A stretch of 64,000 bases of DNA, from positions 1 to 64,000 of the forward strand of contig NZ_JALKFX010000010.1 of NCBI RefSeq assembly GCF_023243045.1, written 5' to 3'. Positions 8,014-16,849 of this stretch are shown here, piece after piece (position 1 is the stretch's first letter; every line of letters begins with the position of its first letter). The position numbers and the translations under genes were made by a program. Under the pieces are notes generated by a model. That model saw nothing but the letters and a program-made list of their open reading frames with translations. It was not told the origin of the DNA and made no database searches. This stretch comes from Frankia sp. AgB32. Lineage in GTDB: Bacteria > Actinomycetota > Actinomycetes > Frankiales > Frankiaceae.

Positions 8014-8783
8014 CGCTCGTCCACCGGACCGGGGACGGCCCCGTCCGTCCCGCGGACGGCCTGACGGGGTCCTGGCTCGGCGGCGCCGCGCGGACGGACG
8101 GTGCGGCCGGCGAGCAGTCCGGCCAGGGCGAGGACCACGGGTAACCCAGCGGGCAGCACCGGTGCGGCCACCGCCGCGAGCGCGGCGCCGGCGAGGGCGG
8201 CCCGGCGGGTCGGCGAGTCCCGCAGCGCGGGCATGATCAGCGCGAGCAGCACGGCCGGGAACGCGGCGTCCAGGCCGAAGGCGTCGGTGTCCGGCACCGC
8301 CGCGCCGGCGAACGCACCGGCGAGTACGCCGACGTTCCACGCCACGAACAGGCTGAGCCCACAGGCCCAGAACGCGGCGCGGGCGCGCCCCTCGTCCCGG
8401 CGGGCCAGCGCGAACACCACCGACTCGTCGACGAGAAGGTGACTGCCGACCAGGCGGCGCGGCCAACCCGGGCCGAGCGCGTCGCCGATCGCGAACCCGT
8501 AGGGCAGGTGCCGGGTGTTCACCAGCAGGCACGCCAGCACCGCCGGCACCACGCCCCCACCCCCGGTGAGCAGCGCGACCAGCAGGAACTGCGACGCCCC
8601 GGAGAACACCACCACCGACAGCAGCACCGGCGCCCACACCGGGAGCCCGGCGCCCACCGCGATCGCCCCGAACGAGCCGCCGACCAGCGCGTACGCCCCG
8701 CAGATCAGCGCCACGTCCCGCGCCAGCCCACGATCGAGATCGTGACGCGGACGTACGGCAACCTGCCTGGACAGAGCGCGCAT
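8010..8783 (-). CDS. azlC: AzlC-family branched-chain amino acid exporter large subunit
   Basis: A protein of about 257 residues with AzlC hallmarks: the first membrane segment AYALVGGSFGAIAVGAGL, FSGASQFLL, and the NTRHLPYG and LLVDESVV loops. About seven to eight membrane helices. The start is uncertain: ATG 8783 is preferred for length and a GGGAG upstream, but ATG 8801 and GTG 8852 are in frame. Downstream azlD overlaps by 4 bp. Transports small amino acids outward across the membrane; substrate inferred. Confidence 0.85.
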   Translation of the reverse strand: MRALSRQVAVRPRHDLDRGLARDVALICGAYALVGGSFGAIAVGAGLPVWAPVLLSVVVFSGASQFLLVALLTGGGGVVPAVLACLLVNTRHLPYGFAIGDALGPGWPRRLVGSHLLVDESVVFALARRDEGRARAAFWACGLSLFVAWNVGVLAGAFAGAAVPDTDAFGLDAAFPAVLLALIMPALRDSPTRRAALAGAALAAVAAPVLPAGLPVVLALAGLLAGRTVRPRGAAEPGPRQAVRGTDGAVPGPVDER

Positions 8784-8888
8784 CCGCGCCAAGGCTCCCA
8801 TACGGCCCAGCTTGGAAAGCCGCGCACGCCCCGTCAATCCCCCGCCACCCACCGCGAAGGCGTCTGCGGCCGGCCCTCACAGGCCAGC

Positions 8889-8944
8889 GGTCAGCGGGTC
8901 AGCGGGTCAGCAGGTCAGCGGGTCAGCGGGTCAGCGGGTCAGCC
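8889..8944. repeat. Seven tandem copies of an 8-bp unit
   Basis: The unit GGTCAGCG repeats seven times (last copy and third copy each with one change). The repeat covers the last codon and stop of ackA: on the minus strand each unit contains TGA, and the period of 8 places a stop in every frame. It lies between azlC and ackA. Confidence 0.85.
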
Positions 8945-10225
8945 GGCGAGTGCCGCGCGCACCCCACGGGCGATCTCCAGGTCCTCGCGGGCTTCGACGA
9001 CGAACATCCGCACCGGCGCGTCCGGCGCGCCGATCTCGCTGTCGCCGCCGTCGTGCGCGGCGTTGCGCGCCGGGTCCAGCCGCAGGCCGAGGAATTCGAG
9101 CCCCGCCGCCGCGCCGGCGCGGATCCGCGGCGCCGCCTCGCCGATCCCGCCGGTGAACACCAGCGCGTCGAGGCCGCCGAGCGCGGCGACCATCGCGGCG
9201 ACGAGCGCGCGCAGCCGGTGCAGGTACACCGCCAGAGCGAGGCGGGCGGACGGCGCTGCGTCGTCGGCGGCGGCGAGCACGTCGCGCATGTCGGCGCTGC
9301 CCGCGAGGCCGAGCAGGCCCGAGTGGTGTTCCAGACCGTCGGCGAGCTCGTCGGCGGACAGGCCCGCCTCGCGCAGCAGCCACAGCAGCGCGCCCGGGTC
9401 GACGCCGCCGGAGCGGGTGCCCATCACAAGGCCGTCCAGCGGGGTGAACCCCATCGTCGTGTCCCGACATATCCCATCGGCCACCGCGGCCAGGGACGCT
9501 CCGGACCCCAGATGGCAGGTCACGACCCGCGGCCAGCGCGGCCTGCCCGGCCCGCCCGCCGGGTCCGGCGCGTCCAGCCCGCCCGAGTGTCCAGGCGGCG
9601 CAGCCTGGCGCGACGGCGCGGATGAACCCGCCGGGTCAGCCAGGCCCAGCAGGTCACCGGCCCGTCGGGCGGCGTAGGCGTGGGACAGGCCGTGGAAGCC
9701 GTAGCGGCGGATTCCGTGCGACTCCCGCCAGGATGGCGGGATCGCGTAGGTCGCTGCCGCCGGCGACAGGGTGGCGTGGAACGCGGTGTCGAAGCAGGCC
9801 ACCTGAGGGATGTCCGGTGCCGCCGCACGGACCGCGGCGACCAGGTCCAGCGCCGCCGGCAGGTGCTGCGGCGCCAGGCTGGTCCGCGCCCGCAGCTCCG
9901 CCTCGACGGATTCGTCGAGGCGCACCGGGGCGCGCAGCCGGGGGCCGCCGTGGACGAACCGGTGCCCGATCGCGGCCACTGCCCCGAACTCCGCGACCTC
10001 GTCAACCACGGCCGCGAGGCCGTCGGCTCCCGCGTCGTGGATCTCCCCGCGGCTGGCGGACCACAGCGTCTCGTCTTCCGGTCCGAGCAGCCGCATCTTC
10101 AGGCTGGACGATCCGGCGTTGAGGACCAGGATGTTTGCCGCGTTCCGGGTGCCGGCGCCGCCAACGGGGCCGGCGCCCTCGGCGGGCGGGCCGGGCGCGG
10201 TCCAGGCGGTGCTCGGTTCCGGCAT
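8939..10225 (-). CDS. ackA: Acetate kinase
   Basis: A 428-residue ASKHA-fold kinase interconverting acetyl phosphate + ADP and acetate + ATP. Seen motifs: NAGSSSLK near residue 35 (ATP/acetate-kinase signature 1), HRFVHGG, the catalytic aspartate in CFDTAFH, GFHGLSHAYAA, CHLGSGASLAAV, the active-site arginine in TRSGGVDPG, and FTGGIGE. An insertion rich in P/G/A (around residues 215-240) precedes the CHLGSG motif. ATG 10225 was chosen for GGAGAAG upstream. No phosphotransacetylase gene is adjacent; a phosphoketolase gene at 17.5-19.9 kb could supply acetyl phosphate. The C-terminus ends inside a tandem repeat. Confidence 0.95.
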   Translation of the reverse strand: MPEPSTAWTAPGPPAEGAGPVGGAGTRNAANILVLNAGSSSLKMRLLGPEDETLWSASRGEIHDAGADGLAAVVDEVAEFGAVAAIGHRFVHGGPRLRAPVRLDESVEAELRARTSLAPQHLPAALDLVAAVRAAAPDIPQVACFDTAFHATLSPAAATYAIPPSWRESHGIRRYGFHGLSHAYAARRAGDLLGLADPAGSSAPSRQAAPPGHSGGLDAPDPAGGPGRPRWPRVVTCHLGSGASLAAVADGICRDTTMGFTPLDGLVMGTRSGGVDPGALLWLLREAGLSADELADGLEHHSGLLGLAGSADMRDVLAAADDAAPSARLALAVYLHRLRALVAAMVAALGGLDALVFTGGIGEAAPRIRAGAAAGLEFLGLRLDPARNAAHDGGDSEIGAPDAPVRMFVVEAREDLEIARGVRAALAG

Positions 10226-10257
10226 CACTCTTCTCCGCGGGCACACGTCTCGGCTAC

Positions 10258-10301
10258 GGGGGCTGTAAGTACCCCAGTGTGACCGGCACCGTCGGTGCCG
10301 G
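10258..10301. promoter_or_regulatory. Candidate operators between ackA and the Acg-like gene
   Basis: The 248-bp divergent region holds a G4CTGTAAGTAC4-type element (10258-10275), somewhat like the DosR box core GGGACTnnAGTCCC, and a perfect palindrome at 10283-10301 (8-bp arms, 3-base centre). Their position between two divergent genes whose relatives are hypoxia-regulated suggests shared control. The match to DosR sites is loose. Confidence 0.35.
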
Positions 10302-10473
10302 AAGGGGCCGAACCACCCCGGCCGGGCGGGCCGATCGGCCCCCGGACAGACAGCGTACGGACGGAGGATCGGACCCCGGCCAGCGGGAACACTAATCGTG
10401 TCCGAAGGTACGACGAACAGTGGCGGGCCGGCCGGTACGACGGTCACCGCCGGGCGGCGACGGGAGCGGAGCC

Positions 10474-11487
10474 ATGGCCACATCCACCACGACACTGTCC
10501 ATCGAACAGGCCAGGACGGCGGTGGAGGCCGCGATCCTCGCGCCGTCGATCCACAACAGCCAGCCGTGGCGCTGGCGACTGCACGGGGACACCCTTGACC
10601 TGCGTGCCGACCTCGGCCGGGCGGTCCCGGTGGTCGACCCGCACCGTCGGCAGATGGTGATGAGCTGCGGCGCCGCGCTGTTCAACGCCTGGCTGGCGCT
10701 GCGCGCCGCCGGCCTTGAGGTGCAGGTCGACGAGTTTCCCGACGGCACCGACCTGGCCATCGGACGGCTGGCGGCACTGCGCGTCGTCGGCCAGTGCCCA
10801 CCTGCTCAGGGCGATACGGCCCTCGTGGACGCGATCAGCCGCCGCCACACCGACCGGCGACCGTTCGACCGCACCGAACTGCCCGACGAGGTTGTCCGCG
10901 GTCTGCGCCGGGCGGCGGAGAGCGAAGGCTGCTGGCTCGTGTCGGTGGTCCGCCCGGGGACCCGGGTGGAGCTGTCGGTGCTGCTCGCGCACGCCGACTG
11001 GATCGAGACGCACGACCCGGACTACCGCGCGGAACTGTTGGCCTGGAGCCGCACCGACCCCAACGCCCTGGACGGCGTGCCGCGCAGCGCCGTGGTCGGT
11101 GGCGCCGAGCCCCGCCAGTCCGAGTTCCCGCTGCGCGATTTCGACATCATTGGCGAGGCCGGTCAGCGGCTGCGTGACCCGGAGGTCGAGCGTCCTGGCG
11201 TGCTCGTCCTCGGCACGGACAGCGACAGCCCGGACGAATGGCTGCACGCCGGCCGTGCCCTGGGCCGACTGCTGCTCGTCGCCACCGCCGCGGGCCTGGC
11301 CGCCTCGCCGCTGGGCCAGGCGATCGACGTCGACGCGACCCGCAATCTCCTGCGCGAGGCGGCCGGCGGCAGCGGCGAGGCCCAGATGATCCTGCGCGTC
11401 GGCTATCCGGACCCGGCAGCGCCGGCGCTGCCCCAGACCCCACGCCGCCCGGCCCACGATGTCCTCGAGGTCGCCCACGACGCCTAG
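10474..11487 (+). CDS. Acg family FMN-binding nitroreductase-like protein
   Basis: A 337-residue protein with tandem nitroreductase-like halves. The N-terminal APSIHNSQPWRW motif (about 21-32) and DPHRRQMVMSCGAALFNAW (about 57-75) are the signatures of the Acg family; RRHTDRRPF and ASPLGQAIDV mark the second half. In Mycobacterium tuberculosis Acg (Rv2032) belongs to the DosR regulon and is thought to sequester FMN rather than reduce nitro compounds. The ATG at 10474 follows GGGAGCGGA. Divergent from ackA, with palindromes between. A paralogue lies at 26170. Confidence 0.85.
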   Translation: MATSTTTLSIEQARTAVEAAILAPSIHNSQPWRWRLHGDTLDLRADLGRAVPVVDPHRRQMVMSCGAALFNAWLALRAAGLEVQVDEFPDGTDLAIGRLAALRVVGQCPPAQGDTALVDAISRRHTDRRPFDRTELPDEVVRGLRRAAESEGCWLVSVVRPGTRVELSVLLAHADWIETHDPDYRAELLAWSRTDPNALDGVPRSAVVGGAEPRQSEFPLRDFDIIGEAGQRLRDPEVERPGVLVLGTDSDSPDEWLHAGRALGRLLLVATAAGLAASPLGQAIDVDATRNLLREAAGGSGEAQMILRVGYPDPAAPALPQTPRRPAHDVLEVAHDA

Positions 11488-11553
11488 CGGCAGCCAGGAT
11501 GGCCAGCGGCAGCCACGACGCCGATCAGCAGCCCTGGCGCGCGGGGCGCCCGG

Positions 11554-13074
11554 CTACCCGGCCGGTGTCGCCGGGCGGTCGGCGGCGGGCGGCCGTGCCG
11601 GACCGGCGGGCAGCACCAGGCGGAACGTGGCTCCGCCGCCCGGCGTCGGCCGGTACTCGACCCGTCCGCCGTGCGCCTGGGCAACGGCCCGCGCGATGGA
11701 CAGGCCGAGGCCGCTTCCGCCGGCGTCACGGGAGCGGCCAGGGTCGGCCCGGTAGAACCGTTCGAACAGGTGCGGCACGTCGCCCGGCGCGACGCCGGGC
11801 CCCCGGTCGATGACGGACACCACGAACTCCCCCTCACCACCGGAGGGGCTGCCGGCGCCGCTCGCCGCGGTCTCGACGACGACCGTGATCGACGTGGCGG
11901 CCGGGGTGTGCACGACGGCGTTGCGCACCAGGTTGCCGACGGCCTCCTGGAGGCGACCGGCATCGCCGGACACCTCCAGGATCGGCGGCGGGTGTGCCTC
12001 GATCGTCCGGCCGGGCCAGGTCACGAGGGTGTCGGCGACGACATCACGCACCACCGCGGCGAGGTCGACCGGCTGGCGGTCCAGTACCGGGCCCTGGTCG
12101 AGCCGGGCGAGCTGCAGCATGTCGTCGACCAGCCCACTCATCCGCGCCGACTCCTCCTCGATGCGGCGCATGACCATGGCCAGGTCCGCGGGACGGCTGG
12201 CCGCCCCGCGGTGGAACATCTCGGCGTAGCCGCGGATGGAGGTCAGCGGGGTGCGCAGTTCGTGACTGGCGTCGCCGACGAACTGGCGCAGGCGGCCCTC
12301 GGAGCGTTCCTGGGCCTGGAAGGCCGCCTCGATCCGGGTCAGCATCGCGTTGAAGGCGTAGCCGAGGCGGCCCACCTCGGTGCGCCGGTCGACGTTGTCG
12401 ACACGGCGGGTGAGGTCGCCGCGGGCGATCTGGTCGGCGGTCAGCTCGATGCGGGTCAGCGGGCGCAGCCCGAACCGGATCAGCACGTACGTCAGCGCGG
12501 CCAGGACGGCCATACCCACCGCGCTGGCCACGATCTCGATCCGCCGCACGCTGCGCAGGGTGTTGTCGACCTGGGTGTACGGCACGGCGACGACGAGGAC
12601 CCGGCCGTCGGTGAAGCGTTCCCCGAGCAGTCGGAAGCGGCCGCTGTGGTTGTCCGCCGGCACCGTTTCCAGGGCGACCGTCGCGAGCTTCGGGTGGACC
12701 GGGGCGGTGGCGAGTACCTGCGGGGTCACCTCGGGGCGCCGGCCCGGCGCCGCCCGGCCGTCGTCGCCGAGGCCGGGGCTGGTCTCCGCGAGCCGGTGCC
12801 CGCCGGCGTCGTACAGCGCGCCGTAGGTGCCCACCAGGTAGACGCTGCCGAAGCGCTGGTCGGCGTCGTCCCGGTCGTGATCCCGGGAGCCGGGGTGCAC
12901 CAGAGCCTGCTCGACGAGCGGATGGGCCTCGCGCACCTGCTGGTCGAGCCGGCCGCACAGGTAGTTGCTCACCGCCGCCTGGATCCCGACGGCGACCAGG
13001 GACAGGCCGACGGCGACGAGGGCGACCACGGCCAGCAGCAGCCGCAGCCGCAGCGACACCGCCGGGCGTCTCAC
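11554..13074 (-). CDS. Sensor histidine kinase (HAMP-HisKA-HATPase)
   Basis: A 506-residue membrane kinase. Order: short cytoplasmic start, membrane helix 1 (LLLAVVALVAVGLSLVAVGI), extracytoplasmic domain about 40-190, helix 2 (VASAVGMAVLAALTYVLI), HAMP, then the H box DASHELRTPLTSIRGYAEM with the phosphorylated histidine, N box GNLVRNAVVHTP, G1 DRGPGV, F box and GGSGLGLSI. The GTG start overlaps the response-regulator stop by 4 bp. It is the distal partner of an OmpR-type regulator in the ferric-reductase/ApbE operon and likely senses an envelope signal. Confidence 0.9.
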   Translation of the reverse strand: MRRPAVSLRLRLLLAVVALVAVGLSLVAVGIQAAVSNYLCGRLDQQVREAHPLVEQALVHPGSRDHDRDDADQRFGSVYLVGTYGALYDAGGHRLAETSPGLGDDGRAAPGRRPEVTPQVLATAPVHPKLATVALETVPADNHSGRFRLLGERFTDGRVLVVAVPYTQVDNTLRSVRRIEIVASAVGMAVLAALTYVLIRFGLRPLTRIELTADQIARGDLTRRVDNVDRRTEVGRLGYAFNAMLTRIEAAFQAQERSEGRLRQFVGDASHELRTPLTSIRGYAEMFHRGAASRPADLAMVMRRIEEESARMSGLVDDMLQLARLDQGPVLDRQPVDLAAVVRDVVADTLVTWPGRTIEAHPPPILEVSGDAGRLQEAVGNLVRNAVVHTPAATSITVVVETAASGAGSPSGGEGEFVVSVIDRGPGVAPGDVPHLFERFYRADPGRSRDAGGSGLGLSIARAVAQAHGGRVEYRPTPGGGATFRLVLPAGPARPPAADRPATPAG

Positions 13075-13760
13075 CGCGGAACGCGCAGGACGTAGCCGAC
13101 CCCACGCACGGTGTGGATGAGCGCGGGCGACGTCGTGTCGATCTTGCGACGCAGGTAGCTGATGTAGCTCTCGAGCACCCGGCCGTCGCCGCCGAAGTCG
13201 TGGCCCCACACGTGGTCGAGAAGCTGGCCGCGGGTCAGCACCGCGCGGGCGTTCACCAGCAGGTAGTGCAGCAGCCGGTACTCGGTCGCGGTCAGCTCGA
13301 CCGGCTGCCCACCCCGGCGCACCTCCCGGCTCAGCGGGTCGAGTTCGAGGTCGGCGAGGCGCAGCGGTGGGGTGTCCTGCCCGGCCATGCCCGCGCGGCG
13401 CAGGATCGCCCAGATCCGGGCGACGAACTCGCTGACCGCGAACGGCTTGGTGAGGTAGTCGTCGCCGCCGAGGGTGAGCCCGCGGACCTTCTCCTCGGTG
13501 GAGTCGCGGGCGGTGAGGAACAGCGTCGGCACGGTGTGCCCGGCGCGGCGCAGCCGCTCGCACACCGTGAACCCGTCGATGTCGGGCAGCATGACATCGA
13601 GGACGAGCAGGTCCGGATGGGTCAGCGCGGTCTGGGTCAGCGCCGCCTGGCCGGTGTGCACGGCGGTGACCTTGAAGCCCTCGTAGCGCAGCGCCATGCC
13701 CACCAGGTCGGTGATCGCGTCCTCGTCGTCCACGACGAGGACGCGCAGGTCTCGGTCCAC
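13071..13760 (-). CDS. OmpR-family response regulator
   Basis: A 229-residue two-domain regulator. The receiver has the acidic pair in VVDDEDA, the phosphoacceptor aspartate in LLVLDVMLPDIDGF, threonine in FLTARDS and lysine in DDYLTKPF. The C-terminal winged helix has LTATEYRLLHYLLVN and the SYLRRKID/HTVRGVGYVLR ending. The GTG at 13760 is a best guess; GTG 13775 is also in frame and neither has a clear ribosome site. It follows apbE by 11 bp and overlaps the kinase by 4 bp. Confidence 0.9.
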   Translation of the reverse strand: MDRDLRVLVVDDEDAITDLVGMALRYEGFKVTAVHTGQAALTQTALTHPDLLVLDVMLPDIDGFTVCERLRRAGHTVPTLFLTARDSTEEKVRGLTLGGDDYLTKPFAVSEFVARIWAILRRAGMAGQDTPPLRLADLELDPLSREVRRGGQPVELTATEYRLLHYLLVNARAVLTRGQLLDHVWGHDFGGDGRVLESYISYLRRKIDTTSPALIHTVRGVGYVLRVPR

Positions 13761-13771
13761 CGGGTCAAGTC

Positions 13772-14689
13772 TCACCCACGGCCGCGGGCGGCCGCCGGCA
13801 CGGGTGCGGCGCCGGCGGCGGCGACCGCACCGGGGAACCCCGCCGAGCAGGTGACCCGGCCCGCCGCGTCGACGACGAGCCACGCCCAGCCCGCCGCGGC
13901 GAGATCGGCGAGCAGCGGCGGGGCCGCCGGGCCGGCCGCGAGGGCAGCGGTGGCGAAGGCGTCCGCGAGGGTCAGGTCCGCGCCGACCACGGTGACCGAC
14001 GCGAGGTCGGTGGCCGGCCGGCCGGTGGACGGGTCGACGATGTGCGCGCCGCGCTCGGCGAGTCCCGAGGTGGCCACGGCGAGGTCGGTACCCTCGACGA
14101 CCGCGACGAGGCAGCCCGGGTGATGCGGGTCGGCGATCCCGATCCGCCAGTTCCCGGCGGGCGCCGCCGCCGCCGTCCCCGGGGCCGCGGGCGGGTCGGT
14201 GGCCGTCACCGCGGCGGCGGTCGCGGTCGCCTGGCCGCGCACGCGCAGGTCACCGGCGGCGTTGACGCAGTGGCTGATGGCGCCGGCCGCCGTGAGTAGC
14301 CGCGACGCCGCGTCGGCCGCCCAGCCCTTGACCAGCCCGGTGGGGTCCAGGGTGCCGTCGCCGCGCCAGGCCGGGTCGAACCGGCCGGCGGTGCGGACCC
14401 GACAGGCCTCGGCGATCCGGTAGACCCCCTGGACGTGCGCCGGGACGTCGGCGAGGGCGCATTCGCCGCGGCGCAGCCGGGAGACCCACGAGTCGGCGCG
14501 GAAGGTACTGAAGTCGGCGTCGGCACGGTGCAGGACGTCGACCGCCGCCGCGATCGCGGCGTCGAGACGCTCCGGCGGCAGGGGGGTGCGGATGTCGATG
14601 CTGACGACGGTGCCCATCACGGGTTCGGCGTGGACCGCCCCGGGACGCCGGGCCGCGTCGGCCAGGGTGTCCTCCACCACGTCAGACAC
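13772..14689 (-). CDS. apbE: FAD:protein FMN transferase (ApbE)
   Basis: A 305-residue ApbE-family protein, which attaches FMN covalently to a serine/threonine of target proteins outside the membrane. Visible family segments: VMGTVVSIDI at the start of the fold, DADFSTFRADSWVSRLR, FDPAWRGDGTLDPTGLVKGWAAD, NAAGDLRVRG, and the metal-site region ATSGLAERGAHIVDPSTGRPA. No clear signal peptide is seen. The start GTG 14689 overlaps the FMN-binding-protein stop by 8 bp. Its neighbour is the evident target, so the pair works as modifying enzyme and substrate. Confidence 0.88.
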   Translation of the reverse strand: MSDVVEDTLADAARRPGAVHAEPVMGTVVSIDIRTPLPPERLDAAIAAAVDVLHRADADFSTFRADSWVSRLRRGECALADVPAHVQGVYRIAEACRVRTAGRFDPAWRGDGTLDPTGLVKGWAADAASRLLTAAGAISHCVNAAGDLRVRGQATATAAAVTATDPPAAPGTAAAAPAGNWRIGIADPHHPGCLVAVVEGTDLAVATSGLAERGAHIVDPSTGRPATDLASVTVVGADLTLADAFATAALAAGPAAPPLLADLAAAGWAWLVVDAAGRVTCSAGFPGAVAAAGAAPVPAAARGRG

Positions 14690-15263
14690 CGGCCTTGTCC
14701 AGGGCCGACTGCACCGACCACGCGTAGCCGTAGGTGGTGTAGGAAGCACCCGAGATGTTGTCGATCTTCGCGCTCTGGGCGGTGAGGACCTCCTGCCGCA
14801 GCAGCGGCACGGCCTGGTCGTTGATCTCCCGGTCGCGGCGTTCCCGATCGGGCACCTGCACCGTCACGACGTCGACGATCTTCTTCCCGGTCAGGACGAC
14901 CTTGACCTGGACCGCGCCGTAACGCGTGTCGATCGCGTCCCCGGTCACCGTGCGGGTGGTGCTCGTCCCGGACGTGGACGGACTGGCCGACGGCGTCGCG
15001 GCGGGGCTGGGCGTGGCGGCCGACGTGTCAGCCGGGGAAGTGCCGGTCGAGGGCGTCGTGGGACTGGCCGTGGCCGTCGCTGTCCCACTCGACCCGGCTG
15101 CCGACGCGGTGGCGGTGGAGCCGGTGGCAGCCGGGGCGGCGAGCGCCACCGGGCGCTGCCCGGCGCCGGTCGCGGCCTTCGCGCCGACAGTGAGCGCGAC
15201 GGCGCTCAGCAGGGCGGCGAACCCGACCCGCGCCCGGTACGGTCTCCCGGCGTTCTCGTTCAT
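14682..15263 (-). CDS. Secreted FMN-binding domain protein, ApbE target
   Basis: A 193-residue protein: N-terminal membrane anchor/signal (RVGFAALLSAVALTVGA), a long Ser/Thr/Pro/Ala linker (about 40-105) and a C-terminal FMN-binding domain. The flavinylation site is seen as DNISGASYTTYGY, where the S/TGA[ST]xxT motif receives FMN from ApbE. The domain resembles those of NqrC/RnfG and of extracytosolic electron-transfer flavoproteins. It sits between the ferric-reductase-like gene and apbE, indicating an electron path from cytoplasmic NAD(P)H across the membrane to extracellular flavin. Confidence 0.85.
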   Translation of the reverse strand: MNENAGRPYRARVGFAALLSAVALTVGAKAATGAGQRPVALAAPAATGSTATASAAGSSGTATATASPTTPSTGTSPADTSAATPSPAATPSASPSTSGTSTTRTVTGDAIDTRYGAVQVKVVLTGKKIVDVVTVQVPDRERRDREINDQAVPLLRQEVLTAQSAKIDNISGASYTTYGYAWSVQSALDKAGV

Positions 15264-15400
15264 CACGATCCCGCCGCGAATCTTCCGGCCGTGAGGCCGG
15301 AGCGGAACCGGCTCCCCATACTAGAACGCATGTGCGAATCCTTTCGGTGGAGCAGGAGCATCTGGAAGTGGGAATCCCTCTCGTTCACGAGAGGGGGACG

Positions 15401-16849
15401 TCAACGCAGGGCGAACTCCTCGGTGTGGATGCGGTGCCGGGGCACACCGAGCGCGCGCAGCGAGCGGGCGGCGGCGATGGTCATCCCGGGCGGCCCGCAG
15501 ACGAACACGTCGCGGTCCGCCGCGTCGGGCACCGCGGCGCCCAGGTGGGTGGCGTCGAGCGGGTCGAAGCCGAGCTCGCCCCGCGAGCCGGTCAGGGTGC
15601 GCAGCCGCAGCAGGCCGGCGTCGGCGACCTCCCGGAACTCGCCGTGCAGCGCGAGGTCGTCCGGGTGGCTGGCCCGGTGCACGACGACGACGTCGTCGCC
15701 GCGGCGGACCAGGTCCTCGGCGAGCGCCCGGATCGGGGCGATCCCGCTGCCGCCGCCGATGAGCAGCGCCCGCCCGCGGCGCGCGCCGGCGGCGGTGAAG
15801 TGCCCGAACGGCCCCTCCGCCAGGGCGGGCGTGCCCGGGCGCAGGTCCGCCAGCGCCCGGGAGTGGTCGCCGGCCGCCTTGACCGTGATCCGCAGCATGG
15901 TCGGTTCCGGCGGTGCGGACAGCGAGTACGCATGCGCGCTGACGAGGTGCCCGGGGGCGGCGAAACGCCACAGCAGGAACTGCCCGGACCGGGCGCCGAG
16001 CCGATCCAGGCGATGGCCGCGGATCCACACCGACACGACGTCCGGCGCCTCGACGACCACCCTGTCCACCCGCATCCGGTGACGAAGCACTCGGGCCGCC
16101 GGGAGCACCAGGCGCCAGCCGACGAGGGCGGCGGCGACCGCGACGTACAGCGCTGTCCACAGCGCGCTGGTGACGGGATGCCCGACGAACTCCGCGCCGG
16201 CCGCCCTCTGGTGGAAGAACGTCAGGAACACGGCGAGGTAGGTCGCCAGATGCACGGCGTACCAGACCTCGTAGGACAGCCGGGTGCGGGCGAGCCGGCC
16301 ACTGGTGACGCCGACGGCGACGAACAGCAGCGCGCCGACCGTCGCCTTCCACATGTCCGGGTAGCTGGTGATGACGGTGACCAGCTCCGCGAGGGGCTGA
16401 TGGTGATCGGCCAGGCCGTAGCCCCAGACCGTCAGCACGACGTGCACGGCGATCAGCAGGATGACGTTGGTCCCGAGGCCGCGGTGCCAGGCCGCGAGCC
16501 GGTCGAAGCCGACCGCGCGCTCCAGCGCCGGGATCCGGGCCATCAGCGTGAGCTCGACGAGCACCAGGTACGCCGCGAGCAGGCCGGCGACCCGGCCGGC
16601 GGCCGTGAGCGCCCCGGCGCCGCCGTGGACGCTGGACGCGCTGGTGTCGGACCACCACACGACGAGAATGGCGACGGCGCCGGCGGCCAATACCAGCCGC
16701 ACGGCGAGTTCGGGTCCCCGCTTCAGGAGCGCCTCCAGCTCACCCCGGGCCGGGGCGGCGGGCGGGCCCTGGGCGGGTCCACGGGTCGGGTTGGCGGGGC
16801 GCGGGACCGCCGCATGCCGTCCGCCCTCGGAGTACCGCGTCATGGTCAT
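15401..16849 (-). CDS. Ferric reductase-like transmembrane protein with NAD(P)H-flavin module
   Basis: A 482-residue protein. The N-terminal half has about six membrane helices of the ferric-reductase-like type, with paired histidines in AWHRGLGTNVILLIAVH and in VWYAVHLATYLAVFLTFFH that can bind two hemes. The C-terminal half is a ferredoxin-reductase-type FAD/NAD domain: HAYSLSAPP (flavin RxYS-like), GGGSGIAPIRAL (NAD) and DVFVCGPPGM. No 2Fe-2S domain follows. First gene of the operon ending with the two-component system; it would feed electrons to the FMN-binding protein downstream. Confidence 0.88.
   Translation of the reverse strand: MTMTRYSEGGRHAAVPRPANPTRGPAQGPPAAPARGELEALLKRGPELAVRLVLAAGAVAILVVWWSDTSASSVHGGAGALTAAGRVAGLLAAYLVLVELTLMARIPALERAVGFDRLAAWHRGLGTNVILLIAVHVVLTVWGYGLADHHQPLAELVTVITSYPDMWKATVGALLFVAVGVTSGRLARTRLSYEVWYAVHLATYLAVFLTFFHQRAAGAEFVGHPVTSALWTALYVAVAAALVGWRLVLPAARVLRHRMRVDRVVVEAPDVVSVWIRGHRLDRLGARSGQFLLWRFAAPGHLVSAHAYSLSAPPEPTMLRITVKAAGDHSRALADLRPGTPALAEGPFGHFTAAGARRGRALLIGGGSGIAPIRALAEDLVRRGDDVVVVHRASHPDDLALHGEFREVADAGLLRLRTLTGSRGELGFDPLDATHLGAAVPDAADRDVFVCGPPGMTIAAARSLRALGVPRHRIHTEEFALR

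Noticed and set aside
8881-8944. Short spaced repeats as a CRISPR array
   Set aside because: Units are directly adjacent 8-mers without spacers.
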